Shown here one piece after another: positions 56,381 through 64,000 of a stretch of DNA of 64,000 nt. The notes beneath the pieces were generated by a model. That model was not told the origin of the DNA. It saw only the letters and a program-made list of their open reading frames with translations, and searched no databases. Origin of the DNA: Octadecabacter arcticus 238 (GTDB taxonomy: Bacteria; Pseudomonadota; Alphaproteobacteria; Rhodobacterales; Rhodobacteraceae); NCBI RefSeq assembly GCF_000155735.2, contig NC_020908.1, positions 3,415,001-3,479,000 of the forward strand, read 5' to 3'. Every line of letters starts with the position of its first letter. The stretch's first letter is position 1. The position numbers and the translations under genes are program-made.

Positions 56381-57810
56381 GAGCTATGACTGAATCTGGT
56401 GTTTGAGGGATTTGAAGGTTGGCGGCGTATCTGGTTGATTTGTTGTTGTGAGAAAGCAGCCCAACCGAAAGAGATACACCACCATGGAAACGACTAACAT
56501 TGTTGATTTTGCGCGTCGAGACGGGATCACGGACGCGCTTACGGATTTGTTAAGAACGGGAGCCCAGCAATTGATCGCAACAGCAGTTGAAGCTGAGCTT
56601 GAGAGCTATCTGTCTCAGTTTACCAGCGCGCACACTGAGGCCGGTCATGCAACTGTTGTGCGCAATGGTCATCATCCCGAGCGCCCGTTTCAAACGGGCA
56701 TCGGCCCCGTGAACGTGCGCATTCCCAAGGTTCGCTCAAAAAACGGCCAGCCCGTGACATTCCATTCGGCCCTGGTGCCACCGTACGTGCGCAGAACCAA
56801 GACGTTGGAAGCGGCCTTGCCGTGGCTCTACCTCAAAGGGATTTCCAGTGGCGAAATGTGCGCGGCCCTCAAGGTTCTTCTGGGTCCTGATGCCGCTGGC
56901 TTATCAGCAAATACGGTCTCGCGGCTGAAGCGTGATTGGGCCAAGGAATACGACGGCTGGAGAGAGGCAGTGCTGGAGGATGAACCTTTGGTCTACATCT
57001 GGGCCGACGGCGTCCACAGTGGCCTTCGAGGCGAAGATGATAAGCTCTGCGCCCTTGTGATTGTTGGCGTCACAGCCCGTGGCAAGAAGCGGTTCTTGGC
57101 TATCGAGGACGGGGTGCGCGAGTCCACGCATAGCTGGCGCGAAGTTCTGTTGAGCCTCAAAAGCCGGGGAATGAATGCCCCCAAGCTGGCTATCGGGGAC
57201 GGTGCCATGGGGTTCTGGGCCGCTATGGATGAAGTCTATCCCACAACGCGGCACCAACGTTGTTGGCAACACAAAACGATGAACGTACTCAACTGTTTGC
57301 CCAAGCTGTCACAGCCAAAGGCAAAGGCAGCGATCCACAATATCTCCTTCTCGGGACATCGCTTGCGCAATACCCTGTCAGGCAACGGGACAGGCCGAGA
57401 CCAAAGACGATGCGGAAAAGGCATTCGATTTGTTCATCAAAATCTACGAACCCAAATATCACAAGGCGGCGCTGTGCCTGCAAAAAGACCGGACCGAACT
57501 CATGGCATTCTTCGACTTCCCCGCCCAACATTGGCAGAGTATCCGCACCAGCAACCCAATTGAATCCGCCTTTGCCACGATCCGCCACCGCACCAAGCGT
57601 TCAAAGGGCTGCCTGTCACGCGATGGCATGCTGCACATGATGTTTAAACTGGGCCAATGCGCCGAGCAAAACTGGCGAAAACTACGCGGCTTTGACTACC
57701 TCGCCAAAGTCATCACCGGCGTCACGTTCAAAGACGGAATTGAAGCCACCAACCCAGACCAGATCGCCGCATGACCGACAAGCCTTAAACACCAGATTTG
57801 ACAATAACTC
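56381..57810 (+). mobile_element. IS256-family element
   Basis: The ends carry inverted repeats containing AATCTGGTGTTTGAGG (left) and AATCTGGTGTTTAAGG (right, reversed). On the minus strand AGCGGTTCTA follows one end and AGCGGTCTA precedes the other. This is consistent with a target duplication of 8-9 bp in which one copy has an extra T. The boundaries are accurate to a few nucleotides. Confidence 0.75.
56484..57774 (+). pseudogene. IS256-family transposase with a short frame-breaking insertion
   Basis: From ATG 56484 (ETTNIVDFARRDGITDALTD) the mutator-type transposase is normal: VRNGHHPERPFQTGIGPVNV, YIWADGVHSGLRGEDDK with catalytic Asp, AIGDGAMGFWAAMDEVYP. Near 57347, after AAIHNI, about 46 nt replace the expected 3 nt. 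The frame then resumes one register over as QAETKDDAEKAFDLFIKIYE and ends with NPIESAFATIRHRTKRSKGC (catalytic Glu) to 57774. Confidence 0.85.
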
Positions 57811-57896
57811 GTAGACCGCTGGCTACTGCCTCGATTATGCTCGGCGAATATCACGCCACGGTCCTCGCTGCTGAGGTGCTTGCTTCGTATGTCCAT

Positions 57897-58188
57897 CGCA
57901 ACATCCTAGGCCCAAAGGGCTCTGAGTGTTGCATTTGAAACTTGAGCCTAAGCTCTGTCGATTCGAACTGAATAGGAAGCCGAACCGAGTTCGTGGGACT
58001 TCGCGAACTCGGGGCGAATCAAGCCAAAGTTTTGTGCAATATAACCTAACCGTTTCACGCCACCTCGCAGCCAAAAGATACCTGAATTCCTTGTCTTATG
58101 AATATCCCAGCTTTTGTGCGAAACAAGAGCCACCGATCAGCATTCTAGAGTGCTGATCGGTGGTGGTGGTTGGATCGGCAAACCCTTG
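57897..58188. other. Relic region with two palindromes
   Basis: It contains CCGAGTTCG ... CGAACTCGG near 57985-58012 and a 13-bp perfect inverted repeat (58130-58142 with 58151-58163, loop TTCTAGAG). No gene is recognised. Confidence 0.5.
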
Positions 58189-58367
58189 TGTTCAGCGACA
58201 ACCACCTTGGCCGGTAGCGACAACCATCTTGTCCGGTGGATCTGACTGGAGAACGGGCTTGCCCGTTTGGATGTCAGGTTCACCGGACAAGGATCTATTT
58301 TTGGTTTGAGTATTGGGCGTTGTGAGTGGGTAATTGTTGGGAGTTTCGTTTCAAACGGAGGCCCTGA

Positions 58368-59876
58368 TTGCCTTTTAAATTCATCACAGACCAACAAGTG
58401 AGGTTGTACATGACCGACAGAAATACCCATAGCCAGCATACCGCGGCTGCGCGCGCCGGCTTTAGTGAGCGAACAGCACGACGCTTTGACGCAGATTCAA
58501 CTCTTCCTTCGCAACGTCAGCCTAAAAGAGTGCGCACAGTTGCAGATCCCCTTGATGGGGTTTGGGAGACGCTTCTCTTACCCATCTTGAAACAGGATAG
58601 CTCTGTGCAAGCCATTACGTTGCTGCGCCATTTACAGCAGCAATGCCCCGAGGACTTTCAAGATGACCGCATTCGCCGCACACTTGAGCGTAGGGTGCGG
58701 GACTGGCGCGCATTACATGGCCCTGAGAGGGACATCATTTTCCGTCAGGTTCCCGAACCTGGTTATATGTGTCAGTCAGACTTCACTAATGCTGATGGTT
58801 TGGGCATCACCGTTGGCGAGAATGCATTTAAGCACCGGCTGTATCATTTTGTGCTTGTTTACAGCCGATGGGAACATGTTGGTGTGGTACTGGGTGGCGA
58901 AAGCTACACCGCACTTGCCGAAAACCTTCAAAATGCCCTCTGGGCTTTGGGTGGGGCACCCAAAAACTGTCGGACCGACAGCTTGTCAGCAGCGTTCCGT
59001 AATCTGAGTAAAGATGAGCGCGAGGATATTACCAAGCGTTATGCGGCCTTCACACAGCATTATAGCATGGAGGCAAGTCGTAATAATCGCGGTGAGGCCC
59101 ATGAGAATGGCGCGGTTGAATCCCAGAATAGGCACCTGAAAGTTGCTATTGAGCAGGCGCTTATTTTACGGGGCAGCCGCGACTTTGAAACGGTTGGTGA
59201 GTATCGCTGTTTTGTAGACGAGTTGGTCGCACGCCGAAACAAGCATCGCGTTGATGCGCTTGCGACTGAACTGAAACATCTTCAGCCTTTACCTGCAGGG
59301 CGCACGACTGACTTTACAGAGATTGTTGTGCAGGTTGTGCGCACCGGTGGGTTCTTGGTGAAGCAGATCTTCTACAGCGCACCTTCTCGCCTCATAGGGC
59401 AGCGGTTGCGTGTGCATATCTATGATAACCGTATTGAGGCATATCTGGGCAGCAGCCATGTGGTCAGCCACCCACGTGCGCGTGGACAGAAAAGCGGCGA
59501 CCGCGTGCATGTGATTAATTACCACCACGTGATCCATGCGTTGAAGCGTAAACCTGGGGCGTTGGCGAATTCGATCTACCGCGACAGCCTGTTTCCCAGA
59601 ACGGAGTACGTTTTGGTCTGGAAGGCGTTGCAAGCTACACTATCGCGCCGTGATGCATGCCGTCGGATGGTGGACATCCTGTTTCTGGCCCACGAGGAAA
59701 ACGCTGAGATTGAGTTGGCAAGCCTGATGGCCGATGACCTGCACCAGGGTCGATTATCAGACGCGCGGGATCTCAAGGCGTTGCTCGTCCCTCGAGACCA
59801 CAGCTTACCCAAAGATGTAGTCGTGAACTTGCCTGCACTGTCGTGCTTTGACACGCTGTTGGAGGAGGCTGGATGA
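58368..59876 (+). CDS. istA: IS21-family transposase IstA
   Basis: 502 residues. The start is TTG 58368, supported by GGAGG 6 nt upstream and by family sequence (PFKFITDQQVRLYMTDRNTH). An HTH is at about 20-40 (AAARAGFSERTARRFDAD). The DDE core has PGYMCQSDFTNADG, NCRTDSLSAAF and GEAHENGAVESQNRHLKVAI. The gene appears complete. It overlaps istB by 4 nt (ATGA). Confidence 0.92.
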   Translation: MPFKFITDQQVRLYMTDRNTHSQHTAAARAGFSERTARRFDADSTLPSQRQPKRVRTVADPLDGVWETLLLPILKQDSSVQAITLLRHLQQQCPEDFQDDRIRRTLERRVRDWRALHGPERDIIFRQVPEPGYMCQSDFTNADGLGITVGENAFKHRLYHFVLVYSRWEHVGVVLGGESYTALAENLQNALWALGGAPKNCRTDSLSAAFRNLSKDEREDITKRYAAFTQHYSMEASRNNRGEAHENGAVESQNRHLKVAIEQALILRGSRDFETVGEYRCFVDELVARRNKHRVDALATELKHLQPLPAGRTTDFTEIVVQVVRTGGFLVKQIFYSAPSRLIGQRLRVHIYDNRIEAYLGSSHVVSHPRARGQKSGDRVHVINYHHVIHALKRKPGALANSIYRDSLFPRTEYVLVWKALQATLSRRDACRRMVDILFLAHEENAEIELASLMADDLHQGRLSDARDLKALLVPRDHSLPKDVVVNLPALSCFDTLLEEAG

Positions 59877-60585
59877 GCAACGCCCCAATAGATACGTTCA
59901 AATTGCCCATTATGCTGACAACATTGCGATTGCCCAGCTTCCAAAAGCACTGGCAGGAGATCGCAGAGCAAGCAGACAGAGAGGCTTGGCCTGCTGCGCG
60001 CTTTTTGGCTGTGCTGGCTGAATATGAGATAGCGGAGCGTGAAACGCGACGCATACAGCGACACTTTAATGAGTCAAAACTCTTAGGCGGCAAAAACTTG
60101 GCAACTTACCAGTTTGAGGCGATGCCAAGTCTGCCTAAGGCGCACATTGAAGCGCTGGCAGGGGGCGACTGGATTGAGCGTGGCGGCAATCTCATCGCAA
60201 TCGGAAACTCAGGGACAGGGAAAACCCATATCCTGTGTGCAATTGGGCATGCCCTGATTGAGGCGGGGTATCGTGTACTTTACTCTCGGACGGGCGACCT
60301 CGTGCAAAAGCTGCAGATCGCAAGGCAGGAGCTCGCACTGGAAAATGCTTTGGCTAAACTCGACAAGTTTGATCTGATCATCCTTGATGATATCACTTAC
60401 GCACATAAAGATCAGGCCGAAACCAGTGTCTTGTTCGAGCTTATTGCGCGTCGATATGAATACAAAAGTATCGCAATCGCCGCCAATCAACCGTTCAGCG
60501 CATGGGATCAAATATTCCCGGATAAGGCCATGACTATCGCGGCCATCGATCGCCTCGTCCACCACGCCACCATTCTAGAGATGAA

Positions 60586-61783
60586 GGCTTATCCCTTTTA
60601 GTCCGGTTGCCCCACATGTTGACGCGGCGCAGAATCTTGCCCTTGTGGCTTTAGAGGCGGATCGGATCAGTTTGTAACGTCTGGTGGGTTTATAGGGCGT
60701 GGCTTTTGCCGTGAACGAGGCCCTTCAGGCGCGCTGTTCAACAAAATCACGATATGTCGCTGGCCCGAGACCAACACCGATCCCCAGCAGCGTGTCGAAG
60801 GCGCTTCGCATGTGTCGCCGTCGGTTCCAGCGGAACACGAATTCGTCGAGATAGCGTTGTAGATGGCACTTTCTGAGGCCGTGGAAGACGCCTTTTGCCC
60901 ACGTTTTTAGGTTGGAGAACACGCGGTGGACCCAGTGGAGTATGTCGTGTGCCTTCTTGCCGCTGACGACCTTTGCCTCATGCGTGTTTGCAGGAGGATT
61001 TTCGTAACCGAGCCAGCCATCCGTGATGATGTGAGCGCCAGGCTCTACAGCCTGACCAATGAACCCGTGCAGCGTCTTTGACGCGCCGTCGGGAATGTGT
61101 TTCATCCTGATACGGCGCGGATGTCCGTCACTTGATAACTCGACGGCACAGACGACAAACATCTTTCCAACCGGGCTCCGCCCACCCTTTGGCCGGTCCT
61201 CGGGATCATGCCGGGACCGGAACGGCATCTCTGTTTCATCGATTTCGACAAGGTCTTTCAGGGGGTTGCGGTCAGGGTTGACCATCGACCGCCGCAGCTT
61301 TTGCAAGAGGAGGTCGCCGAGAAGCGCCATCGGTCCGAGCGACGATGGCGACCCGTCTTGTAGCTGCCAAGGCCAAGTTGCGCCTGAAGTTGCAGCGCTG
61401 ACATGCCGTTGGAATGGCTGGTGATGATGTGCGCGGCAAGAAACCAAATTCGCAACGGCAAATGGCTGCTGTGCATTACCGTGCCAGCCGTCACGGATGT
61501 CTGCCGTGCGCAACCGGCACATTCCCAAGTCGCGCGATTTCGCTTTAACGGCCAGCCCTTGCAGGTGCCACAGGAAGGACAGACGAAGCCCTCAGGCCAA
61601 CGATGTTCCACCAGATAATGCGAACACGCTTCCTCATCAGAAAACCTGGCGTCGAACGCGGGGCGGGACATGGGTTTGTCGTTTTTCCATCTGGCTGGCA
61701 TGGGAAGAACAATGCCAGAACATTCTAGATTGGCAAGCCGCTTCGCACTACATCAGGTGCCGCCGGAGCAAAGGGGATAAGCC
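60586..61783 (-). mobile_element. IS1595-type (ISXO2-like) element, copy 2, full length
   Basis: The terminal repeats are GGCTTATCCCTTTTAG and, reversed, GGCTTATCCCCTTTGC. It is flanked by a perfect 13-bp direct repeat TTCTAGAGATGAA (60573-60585 and 61784-61796). If the element is taken to start AAGGC the duplication is 9 bp, because the repeat ends are ambiguous. It is inserted in istB. Confidence 0.88.
60725..61701 (-). pseudogene. IS1595-type transposase, copy 2, interrupted by a palindromic insertion
   Basis: The 5' part from ATG 61701 has DARFSDEEACSHYLVEHRWP and the zinc ribbon CPSCGTCKGWP ... CAGCARQ, up to LGLGSYKT. An insertion containing CGCCATCG ... CGATGGCG follows (about 61325-61370). 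The catalytic part resumes in another frame: LLLQKLRRSMVNPDRNPLKD, VEIDETEMPFRSRHDPEDRP, HIITDGWLGYENP, to 60725. Both copies in this window share the insertion. Confidence 0.85.
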
Positions 61784-62021
61784 TTCTAGAGATGAATGCG
61801 GAGAGTTTCCGCAGGCGCACGGCCAGCGACAACCAAAAAGCCTACGCAAACGCGCCAGCGACAACATCTGTCAAGAATAAGCCAGAGGAGATTACAGACC
61901 AAGACACCACTAAATAAGCAACACCACAGCGGCTCATAAACCGGCCAAAGTGGTTGTCGCTGCCGGACAAGGTGGTTGACGCTATACAACCTTGGTTTTT
62001 GAGGACCGTAAACGAGTAGGA

Positions 62022-62423
62022 TCAACCATCACCTTCGCCAAAATCCGCCTGAGCGTGGCCAGGCGCATGTGCCAGTGGGACAAACATCTCTCGATGGTGG
62101 CGGCCATGTTCCCGGACATAGTTCTTGACCGTGGTTTGCCCGCCTCGAAATTGATGCTCGTCCCGCAGACGTTCAAAAATGCGCTTGGCCGTGTGGCGTT
62201 GCTTACGGTTCCGGCTGAGATCGTCTTGCAGCCATTGATCAATGAAGCCGGTAAAGCCATCAAGCTTGGGCCGCTTGATCTTCGCAGTTCGTTGATATCT
62301 GGGCGGAACCGAAAAGCTCATCATCTTCTTCACGCTCGCGCGCGATATCCCAAAATGAACGGCTGCTGCTCGTTCGCTCATGCCACCTCGACGTGCGAGG
62401 CGGACCTTTCTGTAAAGTTCCAC
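62022..62423 (-). pseudogene. IS21-type IstA N-terminal fragment (second kind)
   Basis: 133 codons: ELYRKVRLARRGGMSERAAA, VHFGISRASVKKMMSFSVPP, QRHTAKRIFERLRDEH, then the first catalytic Asp in PGHAQADFGEG, after which the frame ends. This is unlike the IstA at 58368 and belongs to the other IS21 lineage. The remaining two-thirds is gone; the intact IS21 begins 33 nt further on. Confidence 0.8.
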
Positions 62424-62539
62424 GCTGAAAATACCCCCGCCCTCCCTGAAAACAGAAAAGACTAAAGTGGCAAAGTTTTACTTTGCCTGCAGCAAGATAG
62501 TCCTGCCACTTCCGTGGCTCACTTTTGCACTGCCGTTCT

Positions 62540-62896
62540 CAACTGGATATAATTTATTGGATTTAGTCATCCAAAATTGTGCAGAGATAAAACCAACCCC
62601 AACCAATGATATTCAGATAAGTGAAGTTGGCCTGCCAGAGCTGATTGATCGCTGTGGTTTAGTCTTTAAACTCGCTGGCGGCCTGGATAGGCGCGATTGA
62701 ATTTTAATCAATCGCGCGATATGAAGGCGGGGTTGGTGATCAGGTCGCGCGCCTTCAGCACGCGGTAGACTGAAGCCTCTGATACAAAGTAACTTTCTGT
62801 AACTGGGAAGGTCACTGCCAGCTCTCGTGGAGACAACTCTGTCTCTTCCAGCGCCAGTTTCACGACTTTGCGCCGGACCTCGTCAGCACCTCTCAT
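62540..62896 (-). pseudogene. IS3-family OrfB fragment, degraded
   Basis: From ATG 62896: RGADEVRRKVVKLALEETEL, SPRELAVTFPVTESYFVSEA and SVYRVLKARDLITNPAFI, then a stop at 62708. After a gap the catalytic start is seen as INQLWQANFTYLNIIGWGWF, with the first Asp replaced by Asn, followed by several stops. It is a dead remnant. Confidence 0.75.
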
Positions 62897-63225
62897 CGAT
62901 ACTCCGTATCGACTGCCGGGCGGTGGTACGCGCGATAGATGTCTTTGACGAGACTCTCGCCAGGGCTTTTGCTCGTTCCAGTCGTCTGTCTCATGTCTCG
63001 CTTCTCAGCGGTTACGATGAGCCAACAAAATACTCTTATCAAATTAACCTATTTGGAACCATAAGTGCTGACGTCAGACACACCATGCCAAGCGACTGGC
63101 GTTCGTAATACGATTGCAGTGAGCCAGGGCGCCAGCGCGCCGCGAAATCCTACCTAACAGATAAGCCAAACACATTCCTTGGATAAGATGCTATTGGTTT
63201 CAAAACCCTGACCACGGACAATTTC
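62897..63225. other. Intergenic, no gene recognised
   Basis: About 330 nt between the IS3 relic and the amine-oxidase gene, with no convincing frame or repeat. The promoter of the downstream gene is presumably in the last 100 nt. Confidence 0.4.
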
Positions 63226-64000
63226 ATGAAACGGATCTACGAACCCCTTGCATACAGCGACCATCCGATACGCGAGAATTTTTGGGCATCTACAATTGCA
63301 GGATCCCGGCCAAAATACCCTTCCCTGCAAGGCGCCGTGCGCACGGAATTTGCCGTCATTGGCGGTGGTTATACGGGTCTTTCCGCGGCGTTGACCTTGG
63401 CTGAGGCGGGCGCAGACGTTGTTTTGTTGGACGCAAATACTCCAGGGTGGGGTGCGTCGGGACGTGCCGGAGGGCTCGTATCAACCGGAAGCGCCAAGAT
63501 CGACGACATCGACATCGTCAAGAAACATGGCCAAGCTGATGCGCGGGTTTTCTTTGATGCAGAACGGGCGTCTGTCGACCTCGTCGAAGAGTATCTTGAT
63601 AAATACCACTTGGATGTTGATCGTCACTCCAAGGGCTACACCTATGTCGCCCATCGTCCAGACGCAGTGGCGGGGCTCAAGGACTATGGAGCTGAATACA
63701 CCGCGCGCTACGGTTTACCATACGAATTTGTGCCAAAACACGAAATGGCGCATCATGGTTTGAACAGTCCAGATTTCTTTGGCGCCGTTCACCTTCCGAT
63801 TGGCTTCGCGCTCAACCCGATGAAATTCGTTCTGGGCCTCACGGCTGCTGCGCATAACGCCGGCGTGCAAATGTACTCGAACTCAGCCGTCACCAAAATC
63901 GCAAACAAAAATGGATATGTTCTGCAAACAGCGCAGGGTCAGGTCCATGCAAAGAAGGTATTGATAGCGACAAATGGGTATTCAAGCGACGATTTGCCGA
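63226..64000 (+). CDS. FAD-dependent amine oxidase (gamma-glutamylputrescine oxidase-like), runs off right edge
   Basis: 258 codons are present from ATG 63226. The N-terminus (PLAYSDHPIRENFWASTIAG) and the FAD motif FAVIGGGYTGLSAALTLAEA, then GWGASGRAGGLVSTGS, match the DAO family PuuB/OrdL type that oxidises gamma-glutamylputrescine or related amines. LIATNGYSSDDLP near the edge is also typical. The frame is open to the last base and shows no lesion. Downstream partners are outside the window. Confidence 0.88.
   Translation, partial: MKRIYEPLAYSDHPIRENFWASTIAGSRPKYPSLQGAVRTEFAVIGGGYTGLSAALTLAEAGADVVLLDANTPGWGASGRAGGLVSTGSAKIDDIDIVKKHGQADARVFFDAERASVDLVEEYLDKYHLDVDRHSKGYTYVAHRPDAVAGLKDYGAEYTARYGLPYEFVPKHEMAHHGLNSPDFFGAVHLPIGFALNPMKFVLGLTAAAHNAGVQMYSNSAVTKIANKNGYVLQTAQGQVHAKKVLIATNGYSSDDLP

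Larger units (their letters stand above)
56022..57896 (-). pseudogene. IS30-family transposase, split by IS256 and degraded
   Basis: The N-terminus is at about 57811-57896 (DIRSKHLSSEDRGVIFAEHN, RGSSQR). After the IS256 element the frame resumes near 56380 (ISQLLHRPASTICRELARGR, QEDGSYCPQVARQ), continues with KLVEGSDLYRFVHGKLVHLH, and ends NNRPRKTLGWRTPAEAMADE, IAAFKSTVELDV at 56022. The central DDE region is largely deleted and several frame changes are present. Confidence 0.8.
59873..61918 (+). pseudogene. istB: IS21-family helper ATPase IstB, split by IS1595
   Basis: From ATG 59873 the AAA+ helper is normal: FQKHWQEIAEQADREAWPAA, Walker A IAIGNSGTGKTHI, Walker B KFDLIILDDITYA. At 60585 it meets an IS1595-type element, which supplies a stop at 60599-60601. 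The natural C-terminus continues after it at 61784 (MNAESFRRRTASDNQKAYAN to TAA near 61918). The truncated product lacks only about 40 C-terminal residues and might keep ATPase activity. Confidence 0.88.
58189..61989 (+). mobile_element. IS21-family element, interrupted by an IS1595-type element
   Basis: Left end TGTTCAGCGACAACCACCTT; right end, reversed, TGTATAGCGTCAACCACCTT. Each is followed by a second internal copy (AGCGACAACCA), as usual for IS21. CCTTG precedes the left end and follows the right end, a likely 5-bp duplication. It carries istA and istB; istB is cut near its 3' end by an insertion. Confidence 0.85.

Overview
The window looks like a Roseobacter-group alphaproteobacterium (Rhodobacteraceae). 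The evidence is the conserved gene neighbourhoods: lgt-midA-pgeF, Lrp next to trxB, hsp20-DUF1150, purE-purK, groESL with a CIRCE operator, an eut/doe ectoine-catabolism block, and Hint-domain and H-type-lectin proteins. The high load of insertion sequences and freshly broken genes resembles the polar genus Octadecabacter. That genus assignment is inference; no rRNA gene is present to prove it.

Layout. 1-479: 5' part of a transposase running off the left edge. 629-7045: a broken FAD monooxygenase, ubiK, the lgt-midA-pgeF operon, a 55-aa small protein, a Hint-domain protein and an Lrp regulator. 7219-12534: trxB, then a decaying accessory stretch (GNAT, NTF2-like and M20 pseudogenes), then a LysR regulator facing a DoxX/flavin-reductase/membrane-protein operon whose reductase carries an in-frame stop. 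12746-16691: a MarR-type winged-helix domain that reads in frame into a bifunctional ATP sulfurylase/APS kinase, an M14-type deacylase, DUF1150 and Hsp20. 16878-22275: a YdcH-type small protein, purE-purK, a secreted lipase-like hydrolase, a Nudix hydrolase, groEL-groES and CIRCE. 22467-33071: a broken TraB/GumN gene, a DUF2161 nuclease-like protein, a YjbR-family gene, manganese pyrophosphatase, a HAD hydrolase, a MaoC hydratase, ribF, a YcgN cysteine-cluster protein, threonine aldolase, a HCCA-isomerase-like protein, prs, an H-type lectin and a TCR/Tet MFS exporter.

33330-40214 is an insertion-sequence sink. One IS3 element is interrupted by a second IS3-family element. An IS110 transposase is interrupted by ISAs1, which is itself interrupted by IS66; both insertions left target duplications. 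40512-46899 is a 7TM-type histidine kinase followed by a block in the order of the ectoine/hydroxyectoine catabolic operon (atf, ssd, asnC, eutE/doeB on the minus strand). Only the C-terminal tail of eutD/doeA (ectoine hydrolase) is left, so ring opening cannot be carried out from this locus.

47331-51845 is a second mosaic: a truncated IS1595-type element, a frameshifted phage-type prim-pol cut by the second copy of the 1606-bp IS3 element, and a DUF2306 remnant. 52120-55554 is an intact four-gene envelope glycolipid operon (GT2, LAB_N-like membrane protein, ArnT-like GT39, PAP2 phosphatase). 55635-62896 is again relic territory: an EAL-domain tail, IS30 split by IS256, IS21 split by IS1595, an istA fragment of a different IS21-type element and an IS3 fragment. 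The window ends inside an FAD-dependent amine oxidase gene.

No complete novel defence or biosynthetic system was found. The observations most worth following are the regulator-sulfate-activation fusion with its paired dyad, the layered IS nests from which insertion order can be read, short frame-breaking insertions found in three unrelated transposase families, and the decapitated ectoine operon.
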